This document shows, piece by piece, positions 1 to 8,677 of a stretch of DNA of 36,147 nucleotides. This DNA is from an uncultured Acidobacteriia bacterium (GTDB taxonomy: Bacteria > Acidobacteriota > Terriglobia > Bryobacterales > Bryobacteraceae): contig CAIKMJ010000079.1 in the NCBI GenBank assembly GCA_903828455.1, positions 1 to 36,147 on the forward strand. Direction: 5' to 3'. A model generated the notes under the pieces. That model ran no database searches. It worked only from the letters and a program-made list of their open reading frames with translations, and was not told the origin of the DNA. Within the stretch, counting starts at the first letter, position 1, and each line of letters starts with the position of its first letter. The position numbers were made by a program, and so were the translations under genes.

Positions 1-80
1 CGCGCGGCGGGGCCGCGCTTTGCTTGTCGCGCGGCGGGGCCGCGCTTTGCTTGTCGCGCGGCGGGGCCGCGCTTTGCTTC
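1..80. repeat. 27-bp GC-rich tandem repeat, three copies, each with a palindromic core
   Basis: Copies lie at 1-27, 28-54 and 55-80; the last has a changed final base. Each contains the inverted repeat GCGCGGC/GCCGCGC around a short G-rich loop, followed by a TTTGCTTG tail. A shorter diverged copy follows at 111-127. The array starts at the window edge, so it may extend further left. It lies downstream of argG, so it may be transcribed as a string of hairpins. The repeat itself is seen directly; any function is inference. Confidence 0.9.
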
Positions 81-110
81 CAGCACGGGCAGCGCCGTGC
101 ATTACTCGTA

Positions 111-127
111 GCGCGGCGGAGCCGCGC
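111..127 (-). terminator. hairpin directly after the argG stop codon
   Basis: A perfect 7-bp stem (GCGCGGC/GCCGCGC) with a 3-nt loop starts at the base after the argG stop codon. No U-run follows it on the minus strand, so it is not a textbook intrinsic terminator. It could instead stabilise the mRNA 3' end or be a REP-like element, since it shares its core with the 27-bp repeats at 1-80. Confidence 0.4.
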
Positions 128-1926
<1,799 letters not shown>

Positions 1927-2156
1927 TTCAACTCCTCAAGCGCACGCAGTTGACACCGCCCACCACGATGAAATCAACGCGATGCAGGGAGAGCACCTTC
2001 GGCATCTGCAAAAAACGGGGCTTCGAAGTCTGCACGGAGTATGAGCAATGAAACCAGCTGATCCCGCAGGAGAGCGAGCCGCCGCGCCGGGTTAAGCAAG
2101 AGCACCCGGCGGATGAGGGTAAGATCAATTCCATCATCATTTTGCCCGGGTACCAC
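1927..2156 (-). pseudogene. Remnant of a nucleotidyltransferase-type locus, frameshifted
   Basis: Two overlapping minus-strand frames join into one family-like sequence. The first, ending at a TGA at 1974-1976, reads DLTLIRRVLLLNPARRLALL, which resembles the '...RRxLxLTPEERLxxL' segment found before many MNT-like nucleotidyltransferases. A one-base shift near 1985 continues as RVDFIVVGGVNCVRLRS, which matches the 'VxFVVVGGxAAxxHG' start of the nucleotidyltransferase fold, and then stops. The catalytic GSxxxxTxDxD region is absent. I read this as a decayed, truncated gene. The family assignment is from memory of the motif, not a search. Confidence 0.5.
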
Positions 2157-2170
2157 GGCTTCCGTATACT
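2142..2170 (+). promoter_or_regulatory. Sigma-70-type promoter, probably for adk
   Basis: A -35 element TTGCCC (2142-2147) is separated by exactly 17 bases from a -10 element TATACT (2165-2170). Transcription would start near 2177 and give a leader of about 190 nt before the adk start codon. The same -10 hexamer and spacing occur upstream of the Oar-like receptor at 31981-32009, which supports the reading. Confidence 0.5.
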
Positions 2171-2291
2171 CCGTCCGGCCGCCTTGCCGACCCGTTCCAA
2201 TTGCGCCCCTGCTGTATCCTGATAATTCAGGTCGCGGGAATTGACGCCCGAGTGCCGAGTGGGGACCGGATGTGATGGGTCAGCACGGCAA

Positions 2292-2310
2292 CACGTCCGA
2301 TTCGGACGTG
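2292..2310. promoter_or_regulatory. Perfect 19-bp dyad in the adk leader
   Basis: CACGTCCGATTCGGACGTG is perfectly symmetrical around one central base and lies 55 bases before the adk start codon. It could be an operator for a dimeric regulator or, in RNA, an 8-bp stem with a 3-nt loop. No U-run follows, so it is not an intrinsic terminator. The symmetry is seen directly; its role is inference. Confidence 0.5.
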
Positions 2311-2365
2311 CTCAGGTGATTCCATACTCCCAACCGCCTTATAATCATTCAGTTAACAGGGGTAT

Positions 2366-3100
2366 TTGTTGGTTATTCTTCTATTCGGACCGCCGGGATG
2401 CGGCAAAGGCACACAGGGCAAGCTGATTGTGGAATGGCTTCCCGCCAGGATTCCCACGATCTCGACCGGTGACATGCTGCGCGGCGAAATCGCCGCGGGC
2501 ACGCCGCTGGGGCTGCAGACGAAGTCGGTGATTGCGGCCGGCAATCTGGTCAGCGACGAGCTGGTGAACCAGATCCTGCGGGCGCGCATCAGCCGGCCGG
2601 ACTGCCAGAACGGCTTCATGCTGGATGGGTATCCGCGCACGGTGGAACAGGCGGAATATCTTGACACGGTGCTGGCGGAACTGGGCATGCCGACGCCGGT
2701 GGTGCTGCATCTGGACGTGCCGGCCGATGTGCTGGTGGGCCGGATGGTCAGCCGCCGCAACTGCCCGAAATGCGGACGCATGTACAACGTCCTCACGATG
2801 AAGCCGAAGGTGGATGGCATCTGCGACGACGACGGGACGGCGCTGGCGACGCGTGCCGACGACCGCGAAGACATCATCCGCGACCGGCTGAAAACCTACG
2901 CAGACGTGACGCGCCCGGTGCTGAGCCACTACCCCGGCGACCGTTACTTCCAGATTCCGGGCGAACGCTCGACCCAGTATGTTTTCGAGGAGATCACGGA
3001 GATCCTCGAACGCTTTCTTGCCGAGGAAGCAGCGGCGCCGAAAGCAACAGCGCCAGAGTCAGCAAACGCCGCGGCGGAAGCCGCGCAACCGGTTCGCTGA
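2366..3100 (+). CDS. adk: Adenylate kinase, zinc-type LID
   Basis: It catalyses ATP + AMP to 2 ADP in the cytoplasm. The P-loop GPPGCGKGT spans residues 8-16. The AMP-binding region includes TGDMLR near residue 34 and DGYPRT near residue 87. The LID carries C133, C136, C153 and D156, the Cys-Cys-Cys-Asp variant of the zinc-binding set. The start is a TTG at 2366, preceded by AGGGG about 5 bases upstream; no ATG lies close enough to keep the N-terminal beta strand before the P-loop. At 244 residues it is longer than the usual 210-220 because of an Ala/Pro-rich tail of about 25 residues after the last helix. It stands alone, not in the secY-adk-map context common in other bacteria. Confidence 0.95.
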   Translation: MLVILLFGPPGCGKGTQGKLIVEWLPARIPTISTGDMLRGEIAAGTPLGLQTKSVIAAGNLVSDELVNQILRARISRPDCQNGFMLDGYPRTVEQAEYLDTVLAELGMPTPVVLHLDVPADVLVGRMVSRRNCPKCGRMYNVLTMKPKVDGICDDDGTALATRADDREDIIRDRLKTYADVTRPVLSHYPGDRYFQIPGERSTQYVFEEITEILERFLAEEAAAPKATAPESANAAAEAAQPVR

Positions 3101-3108
3101 CGCCCCCA

Positions 3109-3402
3109 TCACGCGCGAAATTCAGTTCGGAGATGCCGCAGGCGGAGCGATGTTCCGGCGGCGGGCGTGTGCTGAATCACTGGCTGCCGGTGCCAAAACA
3201 AGGTGGATGCAGCGGTGGTCAGAATGGCCGCGCCGAACAGCGTCAGGACTGCGCCGGGCAGCATATTCATCAGCAACAGGGCCGCGCGGCGGGGGAGAAA
3301 GCCCTGGCGCTTCGCGGCCGGCGCTGCGAAGAACAGCCGGTAGCCGGCATAAATGCAGATAGCGCCCAGCCCGGCCAGTATCCACGTTGCGGTTCGGTCC
3401 AT
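3109..3402 (-). CDS. Small membrane protein of unknown function
   Basis: The 97-residue protein starts MDRTATWILAGLGAICIYAG. It has two clear hydrophobic segments, near residues 6-24 and 45-67, separated by a basic loop (AAKRQGFLPRR), so it should be a two-helix inner-membrane protein with a positive loop in the cytoplasm. I chose the ATG at 3402, with GGAG just upstream, because the longer reading from 3519 adds a non-hydrophobic, Arg/Ser-rich stretch of poor protein character. It converges on adk and is divergent from the DUF6152 gene. I do not recognise a family. Confidence 0.6.
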   Translation of the reverse strand: MDRTATWILAGLGAICIYAGYRLFFAAPAAKRQGFLPRRAALLLMNMLPGAVLTLFGAAILTTAASTLFWHRQPVIQHTPAAGTSLRLRHLRTEFRA

Positions 3403-3485
3403 GGCTCCATGGCAAGGCAATTTTGCGTCCAGGATGTAAGTCGATGAAACCACTGCGCAGGGCAGACGGGAAAGCCGTCGTGAAG

Positions 3486-3501
3486 TGGTGGATATCCACC
3501 A
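3486..3501. promoter_or_regulatory. Perfect 16-bp palindrome between divergent genes
   Basis: TGGTGGATATCCACCA reads the same on both strands. It lies between the small membrane protein (start 3402) and the DUF6152 gene (start 3596), the usual place for an operator controlling divergent promoters. A half-site-like CCACCAGT follows about 15 bases later. The palindrome is seen directly; the operator role is inferred. Confidence 0.5.
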
Positions 3502-3595
3502 GCCTCCGATGATTTCCACCAGTGGCGGGCGCAGTGCCGAGCGCAGTGGCGGGTGCGGCGGGGGAGCGGCGTCCGATAATAATTTTCAGCGGAAT

Positions 3596-4030
3596 ATGGC
3601 CGGCTCGCAAATGCTCACGAAGAACAGACTGACCAGGACCGTGCTGGCGTCGCTGCTGCTTTTGCGGGCGTTGCCGCTCGCTGCGCATCATTCGATTGCG
3701 GCGGAGTTCGACAGCGCGAGGCCGGTCGTGCTGCACGGCAAAGTGACCGAGGTGGCGTGGATGAATCCGCATGTGTACCTTCGGATCGACGTGGCGGACG
3801 AGGCGGGGAAGGTGACCAACTGGCTGCTGGAAAGCGCGGCGCCGAACTATCTGCAGCGGCTCGGCTGGTACAAGCAGTCGCTGAAGGCGGGCGATGTGGT
3901 GACGATTCGCGCCTTCACGGCCAAGGACCGCGCCAATTCGGCCAAGACGGACGCGGTGACATTTCCGGACGGTCACACGGTCACGACCGGACGGATCGAG
4001 GACAGCTCGCAGCCGGCGGCGCCGAAGTAA
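3596..4030 (+). CDS. Exported DUF6152-family protein
   Basis: The 144-residue protein has a signal peptide (TRTVLASLLLLRALPLAAHH) followed directly by a His-His pair. The mature part has the family pattern I associate with DUF6152: HHS near the start of the mature chain, EFD, GKVTEVAWMNPHVYLRI, and a WLLES segment. It should be a small beta-rich periplasmic or secreted protein; its biochemical role is unknown. The His pair and conserved NPH could suggest metal binding, but that is only inference. I prefer the ATG at 3596; 3611 is also possible. A longer frame back to 3485 would place 37 extra low-quality residues before the signal peptide. Confidence 0.8.
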   Translation: MAGSQMLTKNRLTRTVLASLLLLRALPLAAHHSIAAEFDSARPVVLHGKVTEVAWMNPHVYLRIDVADEAGKVTNWLLESAAPNYLQRLGWYKQSLKAGDVVTIRAFTAKDRANSAKTDAVTFPDGHTVTTGRIEDSSQPAAPK

Positions 4031-4034
4031 GCTT

Positions 4035-5348
4035 TCAGTGGATGGTGACGGCAAACGCCGGCGAGGAGATGCCGCAGGCGTTCTTCGCCGTGACGTTCCA
4101 GTTCCCTGCCCCGATGCTGCTGCCGAGCGCCGTGCCGATGAGCGTATAGGACGCGTCCCAGAAGTAACCGCCCGAAGATTCTCCAGCCGTCACTGAGGTT
4201 ACTTTGCCGCTGCTGTCGGTCTGGCTGAAGGTGAGCGAATTGCCGCCGGTGGCGGTGAATCCGGTTCCCCACACAACGATGGTTTCCCCCGCCGAGAGGG
4301 CCGGAGTGCCGTCGGCCGCGTTGTCGACCGCCGAGATGGCCGGCGTGTCGGGCGAAGGGCAGGTGGTGACGGTAACGGCCTGGCCGATGTTGATGGCGGT
4401 CAGATCGGTGCCGACCGTGAGCGGACCTGCGTAGCCGGCGGCCCGGGTGCGTGGCGTGGGGTCGAACACGGCTGGCGCGATGTGATAGTAGACGGCCATG
4501 CGCGGGGCGACGCTCTGAAAGATGGCGGCGGCCTGTTCGGGCACGGTGTGATAGGCGGCGGTGGGCGCGGCGCTGCCCGGGGCCGCGTTGAAGACTTCGT
4601 GGATCAGCACGTCGGTGCCGGCGGCGTACTGGATGAGATTGGCGGTGGGGCGCGTGTCGCCGGAGAGGGTGACCGAGTAGCCGGAATAATCGACGCGGTA
4701 GCCGAAGGCGGGCATCACGGGATCGTGGTCCACCAGAAAGGCCGTGACCTTCACGCCGTTGGCGGAGTAAACCACACCCTGGGAAATCTCCTGCGCGTTG
4801 TACACGATGCCGCCGGCCGGATATTTTTCCACCAGGTTTTCGCGAATGTAAGTATTAGTGGCCCAGGCGTTGGCGATGGAGGTACCCATGCCGATGGTTC
4901 CCACCGGCTGATTCGGTCCGGTGGCGGGCCCGTAGACGGTGAAATTATTCTGATTGCGCCCCTGCCAGCCGCTCATCCAGAGGATGGGCAGCCCCTGCGT
5001 GTGGTCGGAGTGGAGGTGCGTGAGAAACACTTTGCTGACGCCGAGAGAGCCGAGCTGCGCCAGGCGCTCGGGGACGCCGCGGCCGCAATCGAACAGCAGG
5101 GTTTCCGGGCCGGCCTGGACGAGGACGCCGGTTTCGACGCGCTCGAACCCCATCTGCGAGGGGCCGCCCGCGGTGCCGAGCAAAGTGACTTTGAATTGCG
5201 ACTGCGACCCGCCGGCCGAGGGGCCTTGTCCGGGCGGCACGGCAGCCGAAAGCGAGCCGGCGAAAAGCGCGGCGCCGAGCAGGATCGGGGCGAGGGCGCG
5301 AACGGCGGAACGGTATCCGCGGGCGCACGGCGCAGACGGCATGGTCAT
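4035..5348 (-). CDS. Secreted metallo-beta-lactamase-fold hydrolase with C-terminal Ig-like domain
   Basis: The 437-residue protein has an N-terminal signal peptide (residues about 15-36, ending SLSAAV). The metallo-hydrolase domain carries the zinc motif THLHSDH (H111, H113, D115, H116), then LVDHDPVMPAFGYR and SGDTRP, and later HEVF and HTVPEQAA, a layout like the RNase Z/arylsulfatase branch of the fold. From about residue 330 a separate beta-sandwich-like region (ETIVVWGTGFTATGGNSLTF) resembles an IPT/TIG-type Ig domain. Export makes an RNA substrate unlikely, so a small-molecule ester or sulfate ester is a more plausible target; this is inference. The gene is divergent from the DsbA-like gene and converges with the DUF6152 gene, whose stop lies 4 bases away. 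Confidence 0.88.
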   Translation of the reverse strand: MTMPSAPCARGYRSAVRALAPILLGAALFAGSLSAAVPPGQGPSAGGSQSQFKVTLLGTAGGPSQMGFERVETGVLVQAGPETLLFDCGRGVPERLAQLGSLGVSKVFLTHLHSDHTQGLPILWMSGWQGRNQNNFTVYGPATGPNQPVGTIGMGTSIANAWATNTYIRENLVEKYPAGGIVYNAQEISQGVVYSANGVKVTAFLVDHDPVMPAFGYRVDYSGYSVTLSGDTRPTANLIQYAAGTDVLIHEVFNAAPGSAAPTAAYHTVPEQAAAIFQSVAPRMAVYYHIAPAVFDPTPRTRAAGYAGPLTVGTDLTAINIGQAVTVTTCPSPDTPAISAVDNAADGTPALSAGETIVVWGTGFTATGGNSLTFSQTDSSGKVTSVTAGESSGGYFWDASYTLIGTALGSSIGAGNWNVTAKNACGISSPAFAVTIH

Positions 5349-5378
5349 GGTTCAGATGATAACGACAGCGGACACCGC

Positions 5379-5430
5379 CCGACAACGGCCATTGACAACG
5401 GCCGCTGACAAGAGCCGCTGACAATCGCGC
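5379..5430. repeat. 13-bp tandem repeat, four copies, each carrying a TGACA-type box
   Basis: Copies lie at 5379-5391, 5392-5404, 5405-5417 and 5418-5430. Three of the four contain TTGACA or CTGACA, so the array presents repeated -35-like hexamers 13 bases apart in the divergent promoter region between the hydrolase and DsbA-like genes. Confidence 0.75.
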
Positions 5431-5445
5431 CGGGCACACTATAGA
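5418..5445 (+). promoter_or_regulatory. Possible promoter of the DsbA-like gene
   Basis: CTGACA at 5418-5423 (in the last 13-bp repeat) is followed after 16 bases by TATAGA at 5440-5445. A start about 7 bases later would leave only a very short leader before the ATG at 5459, so the mRNA would be nearly leaderless or another start site is used. Confidence 0.35.
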
Positions 5446-5458
5446 ATCGGAGACGCGC

Positions 5459-6337
5459 ATGAAACTTCGTTCCCTGATTGTGACTCTCGCTCTCGCCGCG
5501 GCCTGCCGCGCGCAGTCGGCCCCGGCGCCCGCCGCAAAGCCGACCTTCGACAAAGCCAGGATCGAAGCTCTGGTCCGCTATGTGGACGTGTTCCGCGGCA
5601 AGGTGGAGGTGCAGATCGGCGAGCCGAAGCCGTCGAAATATTTGCCGGGCTACCGGGAGTTCACGGTTCATCTGACGTTTGAAAACGGCGGGACGCGGGA
5701 CGACATTTACTTCGCGTCGGCGGATGGGGAGACGATTATCAAGGGGGCGGCGTACAACCTCGGGCTGAATCCGTTTCAGTCCAACCTCGACAGAGTGACG
5801 ACGAACGACGATCCGTCGTTCGGCCCCGCGCACGCGCCGGTGACGCTGGTGGAGTTCGGGGACTTTCAGTGTCCCGATTGCAAGAACGAAGCTCCGGTGC
5901 TGAGGCGCGCGCTGCCGCAGATGTATGGCGACAAGGTGCGGGTGGTGTTCAAGAATTTTCCGCTGGAATCGATCCATCCGTGGGCGCGGCCGGCGGCGAT
6001 TGCCTCGCGCTGTGTTTTTCGCCAGAACGCGGAGAGCTTCTGGAAGTATTACGACTGGATCTACGATCAGCAGTCGGAAGTGACGCCGGATAACGTGAAC
6101 GAACGAATTCTGGGGTGGGCGGGAACGGCCGGGCTCGATGCGGGGAAGCTGAAGGCGTGCATGGAGAGCAAGGCGGCGGCAGAGGAGGTGGATGCAGCCA
6201 CGGCGCAGGCGCACGCGATCGGGGCGGGCGGCACGCCGACGCTGGTGATCAACGGGCGGCGCATCGGCGGACTGCAGTGGCCGGATCTGCAGATTGTAAT
6301 CAACATCGAACTGCAGAAGCTCGGCTTCCAGTTCTGA
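5459..6337 (+). CDS. Exported DsbA-family thiol oxidoreductase
   Basis: The 292-residue protein starts with a clear signal peptide (MKLRSLIVTLALAAACRAQS). The C-terminal 175 residues form a thioredoxin/DsbA fold: active-site CPDC at residues 138-141 after VTLVEFGDFQ, a helical insert with W and C residues, and the cis-proline loop GGTPTLVING near residue 256. It therefore probably oxidises or isomerises disulfides in exported proteins. The N-terminal 110 residues are a separate region not found in minimal DsbA, possibly a dimerisation or substrate-binding part. The GGAG sequence before the ATG at 5459 fits a ribosome binding site. The gene 24 bases downstream may be cotranscribed. Confidence 0.9.
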   Translation: MKLRSLIVTLALAAACRAQSAPAPAAKPTFDKARIEALVRYVDVFRGKVEVQIGEPKPSKYLPGYREFTVHLTFENGGTRDDIYFASADGETIIKGAAYNLGLNPFQSNLDRVTTNDDPSFGPAHAPVTLVEFGDFQCPDCKNEAPVLRRALPQMYGDKVRVVFKNFPLESIHPWARPAAIASRCVFRQNAESFWKYYDWIYDQQSEVTPDNVNERILGWAGTAGLDAGKLKACMESKAAAEEVDAATAQAHAIGAGGTPTLVINGRRIGGLQWPDLQIVINIELQKLGFQF

Positions 6338-6361
6338 GGCGACGGAGGCACGGGAGACCGA

Positions 6362-7345
6362 ATGGAAGCGCCGGATCCGGAGAGCAACGAAATCCGCGCG
6401 ACGGATCCCGCCGTTCCCGCTGCCCATGGTGCGGGCGCCACTCGCCGCGGGCACCAGCTCCGGCGTCTGCTCCGTCGCGTGCTTGCCGGGGCCGGCAGCT
6501 GCGCTGTGCTGCTGCTCTGCGGGCTCGCGTTCGCCATCCTCTGCAACAACTATTCACTCCGCCAGATGTCGCGCGTCCAGTTCGACGGCCGCGTCAATCA
6601 GGCAATCGAGGCCTCCACGAAGTGGATGACGGAGCATGACGAAATCTTCGCGAACCCTTCGCTGATGTTCATGGTGACGGATATGGCGAGTCTGTCCGGC
6701 GATCCGCGGCTGCGGCAAATCACGGAACGTTACCTGCACAGTAAATTCGTCAACAACCCCGGCGATCCGTTCAGCGCCGTCTGGGCTCGCATCATTGATC
6801 GCCACGCTCCGGTGCCGGTCTTCGACCTGACGTGGATTCCCGCCGGCGACAGCGCGGAAACGCTGTGGGACGCCTACGCCGTGGCGCCGGACCGTGTGCT
6901 CATCAGCAGCGCGCAACGCGCCAGCATGTTCTCCGCCACGAAATTTTATTGGGGCAAACGGCAACATCAGCTGCTCGCGCTCGATATGTACCGCTACTAC
7001 AATGGCGACTCAGGCGACCTCCGGGATTCGATCAACCAGCTGGCGGAGAAGGTGGCGAGAGACGCTCACTTCGATTTTCGCGTCAACGACGCGTATCCGC
7101 AGAGAAGCGCCTTCGTCCTCGGCGCCGACCGGCCCGATCTGATTCGCGCTCGCTGGATCGAGCGCCTCCTCGACTACCAGCATGCGGACGGAAGCTGGAG
7201 CTACTGCTGGTACGGATGGTGCCGGGGAATTGCCGAGTTCGGCACGCAGGAGTCCAACGCAGGCCACACCACCGTCCAGGCCGCGTGGGCGCTGTACATG
7301 CTGAAATACCGCTTTCCGCTCTGGGCGCGGCAACACTTCGAGTAA
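6362..7345 (+). CDS. Membrane-anchored protein of unknown function
   Basis: The 327-residue protein has a Pro/Ala-rich cytoplasmic start, one transmembrane helix at about residues 40-61 (AGSCAVLLLCGLAFAIL), and a large extracytoplasmic helical part. Near the C-terminus, LLDYQHADGSWSYCWYGWC and HTTVQAAWALYMLKYRF resemble the DGSW and 'HTTxxAxWAL' elements of alpha/alpha-toroid proteins of the squalene-cyclase/prenyltransferase type, but the similarity is short and the catalytic motifs of those enzymes are not seen. It lies 24 bases after the DsbA-like gene on the same strand, so the two are probably one transcript; its paired cysteines could be DsbA substrates. No family was recognised with confidence. 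Confidence 0.75.
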   Translation: MEAPDPESNEIRATDPAVPAAHGAGATRRGHQLRRLLRRVLAGAGSCAVLLLCGLAFAILCNNYSLRQMSRVQFDGRVNQAIEASTKWMTEHDEIFANPSLMFMVTDMASLSGDPRLRQITERYLHSKFVNNPGDPFSAVWARIIDRHAPVPVFDLTWIPAGDSAETLWDAYAVAPDRVLISSAQRASMFSATKFYWGKRQHQLLALDMYRYYNGDSGDLRDSINQLAEKVARDAHFDFRVNDAYPQRSAFVLGADRPDLIRARWIERLLDYQHADGSWSYCWYGWCRGIAEFGTQESNAGHTTVQAAWALYMLKYRFPLWARQHFE

Positions 7346-7347
7346 CT

Positions 7348-7405
7348 GCCCGCCGGCGGCCGGAGTAAATGCCCGCCGGTGGCCGGAGTAAATGCCTGCC
7401 GGCGG
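7348..7405. repeat. 23-bp tandem repeat, about 2.5 copies
   Basis: Copies at 7348-7370 and 7371-7393 differ by one base; a partial third copy runs 7394-7405. Each full unit ends GGAGTAAAT, resembling the end of the preceding gene (GAGTAAC), as if the array grew from the gene's stop region. It fills the space between two convergent genes. Confidence 0.8.
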
Positions 7406-7411
7406 CCCGCC

Positions 7412-7933
7412 TTACGGCCTGACGACTGCTTCGTTGGAAAGAATCTCCGACGCTTCGTTCTCCACCCGGCAGGCAACGCGAACGCGATATTCGCCGCTCC
7501 CGCGTATCGAATAGAGAGAGCCCACGGGCAGAATCGCCTCCGTCACCGCGCCGGGCGCCAGCGCCAGTTCCAGATTTTCGGTCGCGTGGCTCGACTTCAT
7601 CAACTGCTCGCCGTAACCGGAGAGCGGCACGGGCGCGCCATCGGGTCCGGTGACGCGAATTTCATAAAACGCGAGCCACCCGGCAGCCGCGATGTTGACC
7701 GGCGCGGGGGATTGGTTCCGCAAGACCACGGCGATGGTCGCCAGTTCCTCGTCGTCCTGCTTGGCCTCCTGGCGCACGGACAGCGAGAGTCCGCCGGCTG
7801 CCGCGCCCCACTCGCGCCCGGTGAGGTCCACCACTTTGGGCCGGTCGCCGCGCGCCAGCAACCCCATGTTGCCGAAGAAATCGAGAAACTTTCTGACCCC
7901 GCCGCCTGCACCGTTACCAGCCATTGGACCCAT
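7412..7933 (-). CDS. Hypothetical protein with a beta-sandwich-like domain
   Basis: The 173-residue product has a Gly-rich start, then RKFLDFFGNMGLLARGDRPK, then an all-beta region. That region contains LATIAVVLRNQSPAPVNIAA, FYEIRVTGPDGAPVPLSGYG and SIRGSGEYRVRVACRVEN, the pattern of a small Ig-like or transthyretin-like fold resembling 'intracellular proteinase inhibitor'-type modules. There is no signal peptide and no transmembrane helix. The start could be the ATG at 7933 or the one at 7924. It converges on the gene ending at 7345 with only a repeat between them. Function unknown. Confidence 0.7.
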   Translation of the reverse strand: MGPMAGNGAGGGVRKFLDFFGNMGLLARGDRPKVVDLTGREWGAAAGGLSLSVRQEAKQDDEELATIAVVLRNQSPAPVNIAAAGWLAFYEIRVTGPDGAPVPLSGYGEQLMKSSHATENLELALAPGAVTEAILPVGSLYSIRGSGEYRVRVACRVENEASEILSNEAVVRP

Positions 7934-8080
7934 TATGCCGCCTGCACGTCATTGCGCGCGCGGGATGGCGCGGCCAATCGGTTTCAAGCGTCTCGCGATC
8001 CCGTCCGGCAGCGAGCGCGAGGCACGATGAAAACGCCAACCTGTTCAGACCCGTGAGTGCGCCGGCAATTCTGTGGCGCC

Positions 8081-8245
8081 GGGTCACGACGAGCCTGATC
8101 ACGACGAGCCTGATCACGACGAGCTTGATCACGACGAACCTGGTCACGACAAGCTTGATCACGACGAGCCTGATCACGACGAACCTGATCACGACGAACC
8201 GGGTCATTGCGATTCGGGGCATTGCGAATCCCGTCACGATGAACC
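8081..8245. repeat. 15-bp tandem repeat, 11 copies
   Basis: Eleven contiguous 15-bp units run without spacers. The consensus is TGATCACGACGAGCC; copies at 8096, 8111, 8126, 8156, 8171 and 8186 keep the TGATCA palindrome, while the outer ones are degenerate (GTCATTGCGA variants at 8201-8230). Because 15 is a multiple of three, the array stays open in several frames and spells HDEPD repeats on the plus strand. It lies between two minus-strand genes (7412-7933 and 8314-8667). I treat it as non-coding. Confidence 0.92.
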
Positions 8246-8276
8246 GGGGCAACCGGCGCGTTTCGCGAGCCAGCCG

Positions 8277-8303
8277 GCGGGCAGCGAACTTTTCGCCGCC
8301 CGC
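8277..8303 (-). terminator. Hairpin downstream of the ArsC-like gene
   Basis: GCGGGC-A-GCGA / TCGC-C-GCCCGC forms a long stem with one mismatch and a 5-nt loop, 10 bases past the stop of the ArsC-like gene. There is no U-run on the minus strand, so it may be a factor-dependent or mRNA-protecting structure. Confidence 0.35.
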
Positions 8304-8313
8304 GTCCGAAAAC

Positions 8314-8667
<354 letters not shown>

Positions 8668-8677
8668 GGAAACGCGC

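Noticed and set aside
8081-8245. CRISPR array
   Set aside because: The units are contiguous 15-mers with no spacers and no cas genes nearby.
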